A stretch of 64,000 nucleotides of DNA from Prionace glauca (GCA_037974335.1 CM075734.1:28835695-28899694), one strand, 5' to 3'. Positions 12,000 to 21,292 are shown, counted from the stretch's first letter. The notes: generated by a model from the letters alone, not told the origin. A program made the numbers and translations.

Positions 12000-12221
12000 A
12001 AAATACATGACAGGTAATGGCTTGTCTCATTTCACAGGGTTGTACATTACCGGGGAAGAACAAATTGTGAATACGTCACTGTCAGAACTAATATTAGAAT
12101 CTAAAGTTCAACTCACCAGATTCTATAACGGATGTAACCTAGATCATTCCAGTCTGCAACTGGTGTCCAGAGCAATTGCTTGTGTTGTGGCTTATTTGAC
12201 TGTACAATTATTGTTTTTTAG
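12000..12221 (+). pseudogene. Decayed TIM-type leader exon (unit A)
   Basis: The sequence before the GTAAGT donor at 12222 resembles the gene 2 leader region (36680-36803): AGAACTAATATTAGAATCT and GTCCAGAGCAA...GGCTTATTTGACTGTACAA align to AACTAATATTAGCACC and GTCCAGCATGATG...CTCATCTGACTG. The start ATG is not kept, and in the frame needed for the phase-1 splice there is a TGA, so it cannot serve as a leader. The donor and following intron bases (TTTCTTGCATTATATCATAC) are kept. It reads as one of two upstream copies of the receptor's first exon. Confidence 0.6.
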
Positions 12222-12394
12222 GTAAGTTTCTGGAAAAACAATAATTTTCTTGCATTATATCATACATGCCAGCGAGTAATTGATACAATCTGGCTAATAA
12301 TTGTGTTCTTTGCCTGTCTGTTCATTCTCTATACACTTTCTCTGTCATTGCAATGAGCACTGAATTATTACTGTCTTTATCTGGATTATTTCAG

Positions 12395-12560
12395 GTCCAG
12401 TCCCCTCTGAGGATCTGAGGTGCGAGGATTCCTGAGATACACTGCAGATACCATGTCAGAGAGAAAGGTGAAACTAGAACGTGCTAAGGCATGGGAAAGT
12501 GCCTTACACTCAGTTAGAAGCACAGCCTGATTACCGGCACCTCAAACTCTTATCAAGCAT
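12395..12560 (+). pseudogene. Decayed TIM IgV exon (unit A)
   Basis: The acceptor and first exon bases (ATTATTTCAG then GTCCAGTCCCCTCTG) match the intact IgV exons at 13309 and 37013, as does the 50-bp intron end before it. After GTGCGAGGATTCCTG the sequence decays quickly, with a stop (TGA) near the start and no recognisable cysteine pattern; traces continue to about 12560. A broken duplicate of the host IgV exon. Confidence 0.75.
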
Positions 12561-12639
12561 ATCAGTACAGAATTAACCAGAGGTTCAACTCCAGCCAGAC
12601 GATTTATATCATTCACTCAGATCATTCCAGTCTGCAGTG

Positions 12640-12699
12640 TTCAGCAGAATGTTAACAACTGAGCTTGTGCCTCATTCACTATATTAATTTTCACTTTAG
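12640..12699 (+). pseudogene. Decayed TIM-type leader exon (unit B)
   Basis: This stretch, the GTAAGT donor at 12700 and the intron start (TTTCTTTTGCATTATATCATG) align with the gene 2 leader (36761-36803). It is the leader expected for the gene 1 IgV exon. In the frame the phase-1 splice needs, no ATG is open: a TGA lies 39 bases before the end, and the ATG at about 12649 is in another frame and meets a TAA. So gene 1 has no intact leader at the expected place. Confidence 0.6.
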
Positions 12700-13308
12700 G
12701 TAAGTTTCTGAATTTTAGATTTTCTTTTGCATTATATCATGTTAATATAAGTTATATATTGACTTTATAAGGGATACAACATTAATCTACTAGAATAGTA
12801 AAGGGTGGGGTTGCTAAATAATGAGGGCTTGGTTACCTTGAGTTGAGGAGTTTAAGGGATTGTCTAAGTGATTCGGCAGGGCAGATACAATACAAGAAAT
12901 CATTTTCCCTGTGAAGTGAATTCAGAATAGGGTGGACGCAGCATCTGAATTACTTAGCTCGTTTAAGAGTGAACTCAGGAAGAATTTTATCACACAAAGG
13001 GAAGAGAAATCTGAAAGTTTCTCCCAAAAGCTTCTGGAGCCTGGATCAAAGGGTGCTTTTACAAGTGAGATCAGTAGCTGGGTGAGGATGTGGAGCTGAG
13101 GTGGGTAAGTGGAATGATGGCACAGACCAGCCTTGATCTAACAGAATGGTTGGAGCAAGCTCCATGATTGAATGTCCTATTCTTGTTCCTGTTTTACACA
13201 CGAGCTGGTATTTGCAGTTTTTTGCGCCTGTCTGGCTATACTCCTGCCACTTTCTCTCTCCGTGCAATGAACACTGAATTATTACTGTCTTTATCTGGAT
13301 TGTTTCAG

Positions 13309-13656
13309 GTCCAGTCCCCTCTGTCAGAGGATCTGAAGTGCGAGGATTCCTGGGACAGCCAGTCACACTGCCCTGCACATACTCTGTCACACGGGATGGT
13401 AAAACTGAAATGTGCTGGGGCAGGGGACAGTGCTCTGTATTCGACTGTTCACAAACACTGATTAAAACAAATGGGAAAACTGTAACTTCCACAAGCTCCA
13501 CAAAATACCGCCTTGATGGTAAAATAGAGGAAGGGGATGTATCTCTCACCGTGGATGATCTCAGTGAAGGAGACAGTGGCTGGTATTGCTGCCGTGTAGA
13601 GATTCCCGGCCTTTTTAATGATCAGAAAGTGAATTTCAATCTGCTGGTTTTGGAGA
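13309..13656 (+). CDS. TIM-family receptor gene 1, IgV exon
   Basis: A 348-bp exon with phase 1 at both ends, bounded by TTGTTTCAG and GTAAGT, encodes a complete V-type Ig domain (from about PVPSVRGSEV to FNLLVLE). It shows the TIM hallmarks: LPC, MCW, GQC, FDC and the YCC doublet (six cysteines in TIM spacing), GDVSLTVDDL, DSGWYCC, and GLFNDQK in the FG loop. In mammalian TIMs the equivalent WFND loop binds a metal ion and phosphatidylserine; here Asn and Asp are kept and Trp is Leu. The domain would be extracellular. It belongs with the stalk exon at 20652, the transmembrane exon at 24935 and probably the tail exon at 30069. No intact leader is visible upstream. It differs from the gene 2 domain at about 17 residues. 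CD300/pIgR-type domains are a weaker alternative because the cysteine set and FND loop fit TIM better. Confidence 0.92.
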
Positions 13657-13742
13657 GTAAGTCAGTTCAATATTATACATTACTGATATTTCTCTCATTT
13701 CAATACTGATTGGTTGTTGATATCTGTGATAAATCAGAGATA

Positions 13743-14062
13743 TCATAGAATCCCTATTGTGCAGAATGAAGCCATTCAGCTCATTGAACCTGCACCGACG
13801 ACAATCCCACCCTAGGCCCTATCCCAGTAATCCCACATATTTACCCTGCTTATTCGCCTGACATTGAGGGGCAATTTAGCATGGCCAATCAATCTAACCC
13901 TCCACACATCTTGGACTGTGGGAGGAAACCTAAGCACCCAGAGAAAACAGACACGGGGACAACATGCAAACTCCACACAGACAGTCAACCGAAGGTGGAA
14001 TTGAACCTGGGGCCCTGACACTGTGAGGCAACAGTGCTAACCACTATGCCACTGTGCTGTCC
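13743..14062 (-). mobile_element. V-SINE (HE1-like), reverse, in gene 1 intron
   Basis: The + strand shows the tail (ATCATAGAATCCCTATTGTG), the centre (GGACTGTGGGAGGAAACC, 13913-13930) and the head (GTGCTAACCACTATGCCAC). It lies in the intron after the gene 1 IgV exon. Confidence 0.88.
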
Positions 14063-14079
14063 TGAATATTGGGGGCTGT

Positions 14080-14335
14080 GATAGGTTTACACAGCGCAGG
14101 AAGTGGTGGCGTACAGTTTGAATTTGTTGATATCTTAAAGAAAAGAGCTTTGTGTATTTGTTATAGTGACAGAACATGGGCAGAAGAGATACCAGTGTCT
14201 CGTATTGCTGCCGTGTACATAGTATTGGCCCCTCTAATGACCAGAAAGTAAATTCCAGTCTCCTGCTTTTGGAGAATCTGTTCAATGTAATCCATTAATT
14301 GTATTTCTCACACCTAAACTGCTTATCTAGATTTA
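14080..14335 (+). pseudogene. Fossil 3' half of a TIM IgV exon, copy 1
   Basis: At about 14188-14275 the frame DTSVSYCCRVHS then NDQKVNSSLLLLE matches DSGWYCCRVEIPG and NDQKVNFNLLVLE of the intact exon. The donor GAGAGTAAGT is now GAGAATCTGT, so it cannot splice, and the 5' half of the exon has gone. The following intron bases (TTCAATGTAATCCATTAATT) also match. A second copy of the same fossil lies at 17583-17835. Confidence 0.8.
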
Positions 14336-14339
14336 TTGT

Positions 14340-14945
14340 TGCTATCTCTGTTTAATGTGAAGGCTTAGGCTAAACGTAGGTGCAGTACAACAGAGAAAAA
14401 AATAAGTGGGATCTGCCTGCTAAAGCATGTTATTCTTTGCTGAACCCGGAGACAGGCAGCTGTACATCTCTAACTGGTTGCATGGGTATTGCCCTTATGC
14501 ATTTAATGTAACGTAAGGCCTCAATTCCAAATTTGTAAGCTCTTTAATGAGTCACTATCCTCTTTGTGAAACATCTGGTTATAGAAGTTTGGGGACCATC
14601 TTTGGTCCCCAAACTTCCGTCTAATATTCAGTCTAATTTTCCTTTGGCATGTGTGATTTGCTTATTGTCAAGTGTGGTAAATTTCTGAGAGATTGTTGCT
14701 GGTCTTTATGGAAATGATGACAAAGGACTAACAACTTAAACAATTTACTTAGAGTTCTTTAGCAGCTCTTACATGCCAGGTGTGTGATTGCACTATTGAC
14801 ATGTTACTTGCACAGGTCATCGGGATGTACAGATGAACACAAACATCTCAATCCTGACTGCTGAGCAGAAATTTAGGAGCTGAAATGAATGGATGAAAAG
14901 TCAATGTGCTGGGAAACCCAGGAGGAGAAAACCCTAGCCATAGTT
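14340..14945 (+). repeat. Intron segment copy 1 (shared with gene 2)
   Basis: Blocks such as GGAGACAGGCAGCTGTACA (14448-14466), TAAGGCCTCAATTCCAAATTTG (about 14514), AACATCTGGTTATAGAAG and CTCAATCCTGACTG...GCTGAAATGAATGG (about 14847-14892) recur in gene 2's intron at 38360-38400, 42975-43030, 43310-43440 and 41050-41120. This is the gene 1 member of a duplicated intron, not a dispersed repeat. Confidence 0.75.
14584..14617. repeat. Perfect 15-bp stem, 4-nt loop hairpin
   Basis: GAAGTTTGGGGACCA, loop TCTT, then TGGTCCCCAAACTTC. The related intron copy at about 43325-43350 reads GGAAGTTTTATGACCACC and lacks the second arm, so the palindrome arose in this copy only. Confidence 0.95.
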
Positions 14946-15245
14946 CAACACAAAAACAGAAAACACTAGATATACTCAGCAGGTCTGGCCACATCTGTGG
15001 AGTGAGAAACAAAGTTAATGGTCCGATTGGCAAATTTAAAATTCAAAAATTCAAACTTTTCCAAGCCTCAATGCTGCTCCGCATTTCTTACCTGGATTTC
15101 CAAGCCTGGATTATGGAGAGCAGCGTTCCTCAGAACTCCACTGCAGCATTGTGGCATGGTGATGAAGACAGGATACTTCCTATTTTTATGGCCTTAGTTT
15201 CCTCATCATAAGTTTAAATGTCCAGTGTAAATGTTAGTGAATGGG

Positions 15246-17316
15246 CTGAGTGTTTGAAGAGGGAATGGAGCCTGGGGGAATGGGGGAGATCTTGAATGAA
15301 TACTTTGCGTCGGTATTCACTCAGGAGAGGGGTCAGTCCTCTGCTGCTGTGCTTGAGAAGTTTGAGGATCCGTTGAGGGAAATAGTCATCACGAGGGAAG
15401 AGGTGTTGGGACTTTTAGACACTATAAAGACAGACAAATCTCCGGGGCCTGATGGCATCTATCCTAGGCTGCTAAGGGAGGTGAGGGATGAAATTGCTGG
15501 GCCTCTGACGCAAATCTTTGTCTCTTCTTTGGACACAGGTGAGGTCCCAGAGGATTGGCGGATTGCAAATGTTGTACCATTGTTTAAGAAGGGTCAGAGG
15601 GATAACCCAGGGAACTATAGGCCAGTGAGCTTGACTTCAGTTATAGGCAAGATAATGGAGAGGATCCTCAAGGATAGGATGTATGAGCATCTGGAGCGCT
15701 GCAATCTGATCAGGGATACGCAGCATGGCTTCGTTACAGGGAGGTCGTGCCTTACGAATCTGTTGGAATTTTTTGAAGAGGTGACAAAAACGGTTGACGA
15801 AGGACAAGCCGTTGATGTTGTCTATATGGATTTCAGTAAGGCGTTTGACAAGGTCCCTCACGGTAGGCTGATAGAAAAGGTGAAGGCTCATGGGATACAA
15901 GGCCAGGTATGTAGATGGGTGAAGAACTGGCTTGGGAGGAGAAGACAGCGGGTAGTAGTGGAGGGCTCCTTTTCCAATTGGAGGTCTGTCACCAGTAGGG
16001 TGCCGCAGGGCTCGGTACTAGGACCTCTACTATTTGTAGTATACATTAATGACTTGGAAGAGGGTGTAGGTGGTGTGATCAGCAAATTTGCTGATGACAC
16101 TAAGTTGGTTGGATTGGCGGGTACTGAGGAGCAGTGCCTGGCAATGCAACAGGACATAGATAGGCTGGTAGATTGGGCAGATAGATGGCAAATGGAATTT
16201 AATCCGGAGAAATGCGAGGTGATGCACTTTGGCCGGAATAATGTGGAAGGGAGTTATATGATAAAAGGTAGAACTATCCGGAGTATAGATACGCAGAGAG
16301 ACCTGGGGGTGCAGGTACACAAGTCCCTGAAGGTGTCGGTGCAGGTGCAGAATGTGATGAGGAAAGCGTATGGCATGTTAGCCTTCATAGGAAGGGGTAT
16401 AGAATATAAGAGTAGGAGTCTGATGTTGCAGTTGTATAGAACGTTGGTTAGGCCTCACCTGGAGTACTGCGTCCAGTTCTGGTCGCCGTACTACCGGAAG
16501 GATGTAGAGATCCTGGAGAGAGTGCAGAGGAGATTTACCAGGATGTTGCCTGGTATGGAAGGGCTGTCTTACGAGGAAAGATTGAACGCACTTGGGCTGT
16601 TTACCCTTGAGAGACGTCGGCTGAGGGGGGATTTGATAGAGGTTTATAAGATTATGAAGGGGACAGATAGAGTAGATGGTGATAAGCTTTTTCCGCTATT
16701 AGAAATGGATAGAACGAGGGGTCACGGGCTTAGGGTGAGGGGGGCTAGATATAAGACTAATGTTAGAGGGCAGTTTTTCACACAAAGGGTAGTGGGGATG
16801 TGGAATGCACTGCCGAGTGAGGTGGTGGAAGCAGGCACGCTAGGGTTGTTCAAGAGTCACTTGGACAGCCACATGAGCAGTTTACATATAGGGGGATATA
16901 GCAGGCCTTATTAAGCATTGTAGGATTGGGGTCAGTTTAGTCTCAGGGGTATAGAGTCTTTAATAATGAAATTTTTATCCACAGGCACTTACCATCTCGA
17001 GGGCATCATGGCAGCACAGAGGTTATCTCTGTTACTGTGCGGACACATGGAGTTGGGCCTGTGTCCGTGGGAGTTTGTGCGTTCTCCCCGTGGTTGCGTG
17101 GGTTTCCTCCGGGTGCTCCGGTTTCCTCCCACATCCCAAAAATGTGCTTTTAGGCTGATTGATTGGGTAACAAATTGTCCCTATATTGGACCTCCCTGAT
17201 CCTCACACATTAGGCATAGACTAGAGTCATGAATAGGTCACTGACCATGGGACGGCGGCGCGGGCTCGTTGGGCCGAAGGGCCTGTTTCCCGTGCTGTTT
17301 TGTTCTTTGTTCTTTG
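15246..17316 (+). mobile_element. Young CR1-type LINE, 5'-truncated
   Basis: A 2.07-kb element with an open reverse transcriptase frame (15250-16914), a 3' UTR of about 400 bp and a tail TGTTCTTTGTTCTTTG. GAATGGG occurs just before it (15239-15245) and at its end (17317-17323) as a likely 7-bp target duplication. The 5' side, including ORF1 and the endonuclease, is missing, as is usual for truncated LINE insertions. The 3' UTR (17070-17185) contains the block GCGTGGGTTTCCTCCGGGTG ... GGTTTCCTCCCACA that is also the V-SINE centre. A second copy of this family's end is at 50636-51432. The open frame suggests recent insertion. Confidence 0.92.
15250..16914 (+). CDS. LINE ORF2 reverse transcriptase (C-terminal 554 codons)
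   Basis: Reverse transcriptase of the CR1 clade, which copies LINE RNA into DNA at the nicked target. Visible parts: KSPGPDGIYP (residues 63-72), EDWRIANVVPLFKKG (101-115), GNYRPVSLTS (121-130), QHGFVTGRSCLTNLLEF (158-174), catalytic motif A with YMDFSKAFDKVPH (192-204, Asp 194), motif B VPQGSVLGPLLF (251-262), motif C FADDTKL (280-286, both Asp kept), then the C-terminal block with RPHLEYCVQFWSP, RVQRRFTRML, GLSYEERLNALGLF, RGDLIEVYKIMKG, RTRGHGLRVRG and FFTQRVVGMWNALP. The frame is open to TAA at 16914. The listed start is simply the first ATG; the natural protein began further upstream in a longer element, so this copy lacks the endonuclease and cannot move alone. It inserted between two IgV fossils in the gene 1 intron. 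Confidence 0.9.
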   Translation: MFEEGMEPGGMGEILNEYFASVFTQERGQSSAAVLEKFEDPLREIVITREEVLGLLDTIKTDKSPGPDGIYPRLLREVRDEIAGPLTQIFVSSLDTGEVPEDWRIANVVPLFKKGQRDNPGNYRPVSLTSVIGKIMERILKDRMYEHLERCNLIRDTQHGFVTGRSCLTNLLEFFEEVTKTVDEGQAVDVVYMDFSKAFDKVPHGRLIEKVKAHGIQGQVCRWVKNWLGRRRQRVVVEGSFSNWRSVTSRVPQGSVLGPLLFVVYINDLEEGVGGVISKFADDTKLVGLAGTEEQCLAMQQDIDRLVDWADRWQMEFNPEKCEVMHFGRNNVEGSYMIKGRTIRSIDTQRDLGVQVHKSLKVSVQVQNVMRKAYGMLAFIGRGIEYKSRSLMLQLYRTLVRPHLEYCVQFWSPYYRKDVEILERVQRRFTRMLPGMEGLSYEERLNALGLFTLERRRLRGDLIEVYKIMKGTDRVDGDKLFPLLEMDRTRGHGLRVRGARYKTNVRGQFFTQRVVGMWNALPSEVVEAGTLGLFKSHLDSHMSSLHIGGYSRPY

Positions 17317-17324
17317 GAATGGGT

Positions 17325-17580
17325 AGGGTGGTAGGTGGATAGGTTTGCAGGTAGATGAAATGGTAGCTGGATCAGGGAATAATCAGGTTGGCCGGGAGGA
17401 CAGTTGAGTTGGGTTGGGAGGGTAGGCAAGGGGTATTTGGGTGGTCAGGAAGTACTCTGATTGGGGCGGATCAGGAGTGGTAGTACAATAGTCAGGAAGT
17501 AGTCAGCTTGGGGAAGTGGGATTTAGTGGGTTAGTCGGGAGGTCAGAATAGATACTTGGGGGGTAGTCAGGGGAGTAAGT
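17325..17580 (+). repeat. G-rich degenerate repeat
   Basis: A run of GGGTTGGGAGGGTAGG, GGTCAGGAAGTA and GGGGGGTAGTCAGG words on the + strand, similar in style to 900-1145. It has no coding signal and may form G-quadruplexes. Confidence 0.5.
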
Positions 17581-17582
17581 TT

Positions 17583-17835
17583 ACATAATGCAGAAGGTGG
17601 TGGCGTACAGTTTGAATCTGTTGACACCTTATGGAAAAGAGCTTTGTGTATTTGTCATAGTGACAGACCATGGGTGGAAGAGATACCAGTGCCTTGTGTT
17701 GCTGCCTTGTACATAGTATTGGCCTCTTTAATGGCCAGAAAGTAAATTCCAGTCTCCTGCTTTTGAAGAATAAATCAGTTCAATATAATCCATTAATTGT
17801 ATTTCTCTAACTTGACTCAGCTAATCTAGATTAGC
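17583..17835 (+). pseudogene. Fossil 3' half of a TIM IgV exon, copy 2
   Basis: About 250 bp matching 14080-14335 in the same orientation: GTGGTGGCGTACAGTTTGAA, AAAAGAGCTTTGTGTATTTG, AGTAAATTCCAGTCTCCTGC and ATCCATTAATTGTATTTCTC are shared. The Ig frame (CCLVHSIG-like, then NGQKVNSSLLLL) is recognisable at 17681-17770 but has lost conserved residues. With copy 1 it flanks the intron segment and the young LINE. Confidence 0.78.
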
Positions 17836-17934
17836 TGTTTAGATGTGTGATTGGGTGTTTTTGGAGGGGAGTCAGCGAGTGTCATTATGGGGAAAGCAGG
17901 CCTGATTTGTTATGGAAAAATTAGTGTGTAACTA

Positions 17935-18549
17935 ACTTGCTTCAGCTTTTTGATGATGTAACAGAGGGTTGATGAGGGCAATGCTGTTGGTGTGGTGTAT
18001 ATGAACTTCCAAAAGGCATTTGATAAGGTGCCATACAACAGATTTGTAACCTGAGTTATAGTTCATGGAATAAAACGAACTGTAGTAACATGGATATGGA
18101 ATTGACAGTGACAGCAAACAGAGAGTAATGGTTAATGGATTTCTTTTTGCACTGCAGGAAGGTTTCTAGTGGAACTCCTGAAGAATCAGTGCTCTTCTTG
18201 ATATTTATTGATGACCTAGACATTGGAGTCCAGGAAATAATTTCAAAATTTACAGATGATAAAAATTTGGTAGCATTGTGAAGTGTGAAGAGGATAGTGC
18301 AGAACTTCCAAAGGATATGAACAAGTTGGTGGATGCGTGGACATGTGGAAGACAAAATTCAATGTGGAGAAATGTGAAGTGATTCATTTTAGCAGAAAGA
18401 ACATGGAAAGACAATATGAAATAAAATGTACCACTCCAAAGGATGAAGGGAACATGGATATATATGTGCAGAAAGCATCGAATACGGCAGGATATGTTTA
18501 GATGCAGTTAGAAAAGCATACATTAAGCATGCTAGGCATTATTAAGAAG
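17935..18549 (+). mobile_element. Degenerate CR1-clade LINE fragment
   Basis: Pieces in order: FDDVTEG-like with AVGVVYMNFQKAFDKVP (about 17955-18030), SSVLLDIYIDDL-like (about 18180-18220), KFTDDKNLVAL (about 18246-18280) and an NVEKCEVIHFSRKNM-like block (about 18360-18405). Many breaks; old. Confidence 0.78.
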
Positions 18550-19975
18550 GGCATTGGGGAGGGTATATATTAGCATGGATTGAGGATTAGTTAGCTGACA
18601 GGAAGCCGAGAGTGGGGATAAATATGGCTTTTTCGGTTGAAAGGATGTGGCGAGTCGAACGCCATAGGGATCAAGGATGGGGCTTCAACTATTTACAATT
18701 TATATTAATGACTTAATGGTATTATGACTTATATTAATGACTATATTAATGGTGGCACGGTAGCACAGTGGTGGGCGGCACAATAGCACAGTGCTGGGTG
18801 GCATGGTAGCACAGTGGTTAGCACTGCTGCTTCACAGCTCCAGGGTCCTGGGTTCAATTCCTGGCTCAAGTCACTGTCTGTGTGGAGTTTGCACATTCTC
18901 CTCGTGTCTGTGTGGGTTTCCTCCAGATGCTCCGGTTTCCTCCCAGAGTCCAAAGATGTGCGGGTCAGGTTGATTGGCCATGCTAAGAAATTGCCCCTTA
19001 GTGTCCAGGATAGCAGAGGTTAGAGAGATTAGTGGGTATAATATGTAGGGATATGGGGGTAAGGCCTGGGTGGGATTGTGTTCGGTGCAGACTCGAAGGG
19101 CCTCTTTCTGCATGTAGGGTTCTATGATTCTATGATTTGGATGAAGGGACCAAATGTATGTTTGCCAAGTTTGCTAACAAAATAAAATTAGGTAGGAAAG
19201 TAGGTTGTGAAGAGGATGTAAGTATTTTGCAGAGGGGCTTTGTAAATATATCCATTTTGACAGAATGGAATTGCAGTATGTTATTTAAATAGGGAGATTG
19301 CAGAACGCTGAGGTACAGAGAAATCTGGGTCTCCTGGTAAATGAATCAGGGAATGTTAGTAAGAAGGTGCAGCATGTGATTAGGAAAGGAAATGGAATGT
19401 TGTCATTTACTGCGAAGAATGGAATTTCAAAGTAGGGATGTTTTATACAGCTGTACAGGCAATTGATGAAACCACATTGAGAATACTATGTACGGTTTTC
19501 ATTCCTTACTTAAGAGAAGATACATATGTGTTGGAAGCAGTTCAGAAAAGATTGCACTTGACTGATACCTGTGAGGGGGTTACCTTACGAGATAAAGTTG
19601 GGCAGGTTGGGCCTGTATCCATGGCGTTTAGAAGATTGAGGGATTATCTTATTGGAACACAAGATCCTGAAGGGACTTGGCAGGATGAATGCTGAAAAGA
19701 TGTTTTTCCTTGTGGGAGAGAGTAGAACTGGGGGACACAGTTTGAACATAGGGTATTTCCCATTGAAAATGGGAAATGAGAAAAAGCTTTTTCTTTCAGA
19801 GGGTTGTGAATCTTTGGGACTGTCTTCTAAACAGGGGTAGATGGATTCTTGATTAACAAGGGAATAACGAAGGTAAGCGGAATTGGTGTTGAGGCCACAA
19901 TCAGATCAGCCATTTTATTGAATGGTGTAACAGGCTTGAGGGGTCAAATAACCTACTCCTGATCCTAATTAGTAC
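18550..19975 (+). mobile_element. Second degenerate CR1 LINE, split by a SINE
   Basis: The left part (18550-18750) reads WLADRKPRVGIN and FNYLQFILMT-like. The right part (19138-19975) continues with DEGTKCMFAKFANKIKLG, then the RKGNGMLSF and LEAVQKRLHLTDT blocks and RTGGHSLNIG, ending in GAGGGGTCAAATAACCTACTCC. The V-SINE at 18751-19137 interrupts it, so the LINE is older than the SINE. Several frameshifts and stops. Confidence 0.78.
18751..19137 (+). mobile_element. V-SINE with triplicated 5' head
   Basis: A well-preserved V-SINE (centre at 18885-18975, tail GGGTTCTATGATTCTATGAT at 19118-19137). Its first 22-bp head segment is present three times in tandem: GTGGCACGGTAGCACAGTGG (18752-18771), GGCGGCACAATAGCACAGTG (18774-18793) and GGTGGCATGGTAGCACAGTG (18797-18816). 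Only the last leads into the full element. Confidence 0.88.
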
Positions 19976-19989
19976 ATTCACATGTATGT

Positions 19990-20570
19990 TCGTATTTTTG
20001 TATCTTTAGCAAAGTGGACAAGAGCAAAGAGATTATGTTGACCTTGTAAGAGACATTACTTCAACCTCATCTGGAGAATTGCATACAGTTTGGGGCACCA
20101 CAGTTAAGGAAGGATGTCAAACCATTGGAGAGAATGCAGAAAAGGTTCACCAGAATGACTCCAGAGATGAAGAACTTCAGTTATTAGGATAGACTGGGGA
20201 AGTGTGGGATTATTTTTCTTGGAGGAGAAGGTTGGCGGGATATTTGATAGAAGTATTCAAAATCATGAGGGGTCTGGACAGGGTAGATGGGGAGAAAATG
20301 TTCTCTCTTGTGAAAGAATCGAGAATGAGAGGATATTGGTTTAAAGTAATTGGTGAAAGAAGAAAACGTAACATAAGGAAAACCCTTTTCACGCATCGAG
20401 TTCAACTGAGACCTTCAAAAGTGAATTAGACTTAGCTGAAAAGAAAAGTTGTGCAGGATTATTGCCAGAAGGCATGGCACTGGATTAATTGCCCATTCTG
20501 GGAGTTCATTGGTGCAAATGTGATGGACCAAATGGCTTCCTTTGTGCTATAACAATTTTGCTGTATAAAT
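19990..20570 (+). mobile_element. CR1-clade LINE 3' fragment
   Basis: The + strand reads TLLQPHLENCIQFGAPQLRK (about 20055-20115), LERMQKRFTRMTPEM (about 20125-20170), and then AGYLIEVFKIMRGLDRVDG (20233-20292). It ends GGACCAAATGGCTTCCTTTG. A separate copy from the one at 18550. Confidence 0.75.
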
Positions 20571-20651
20571 AAGGTGTTAGCAATTGTATTGGATCTCTGG
20601 ATCCTATAAAACTCTGCTTAAACCAAAACATTTTTTGACTGTTTCTTTCAG

Positions 20652-20731
20652 GTAACAAGATTTCGAACGGCACTAACTCACCAACTATCTTACTGACTAA
20701 GCGAAGTTCAACTCAAACTCCAGGTTCAACT
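20652..20731 (+). CDS. TIM-family gene 1, mucin-like stalk exon
   Basis: An 80-bp exon between TTTCTTTCAG and GTGAGC. It enters in phase 1 (as the IgV exon requires) and leaves in phase 0 (as the transmembrane exon requires). It encodes NKISNGTNSPTILLTKRSST then QTPGST, rich in Ser/Thr with one N-glycosylation sequon (NGT). TIM stalks are O-glycosylated mucin segments; this one is very short. The gene 2 exon at 56885 is homologous (GNEVPTYTNSPTEQNSTPHS). Its place between the IgV and transmembrane exons and the matching phases support it strongly. Confidence 0.85.
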
Positions 20732-20758
20732 GTGAGCAATTCCCTTTTCACAATGTAG

Positions 20759-20982
20759 AATCATAGAATCCCTATAGTGTAAAAGGAGGCCATTAGGCCC
20801 ATTGTGCCTGCACAGAGTCTCTGAAAGAGCATCTTACCCAGGCCCACCCTATCCCCGTAAACTTGTACATTTACCATGGCTAATCTACCTAATTTACGCA
20901 AGCTGGCACACAAAGGGGCAATTTAGCAAGGCTAATCCACCTAACCTGCACTTCTTTGGACTGTGGGAGGAAACCGGAGCAC
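20759..20982 (-). mobile_element. V-SINE, reverse, head missing
   Basis: Starts with the tail (AATCATAGAATCCCTATAGTG) and runs to the centre (GGACTGTGGGAGGAAACCGG), then stops; the tRNA-like head is missing. Confidence 0.8.
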
Positions 20983-21292
20983 ATTTTCATATGATTATCA
21001 GCTCCGTGCCAGAATTGATTGCACTTAGTAAAGAGTGCCTGGGAGGCTTGTGACCAGTGCTAAAAGCTCCCCACTCTTGTCTCCTGGCCCACTGTGCTAC
21101 TGGAACAGTGCAGCAGACCAGGAGAATTGTGGCCCAGATTTTTTAAGAATCGTGGTTCCAGACTACTCAGAATTACAAACCCAAGTTTGCATGAAAGGAC
21201 CTTTCAGAAAGTGAGTTCAAGCTGTCCTCCTTGAGGGTTGGGTAGAGTGCCATAGCTTGGCATAGGGACCATGAGGGCCATAGGGGTGAGAT

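Noticed and set aside
12007-12225. 72-codon frame as a true first exon of gene 1
   Set aside because: Splicing at its donor to the IgV acceptor gives the wrong frame and an early stop.
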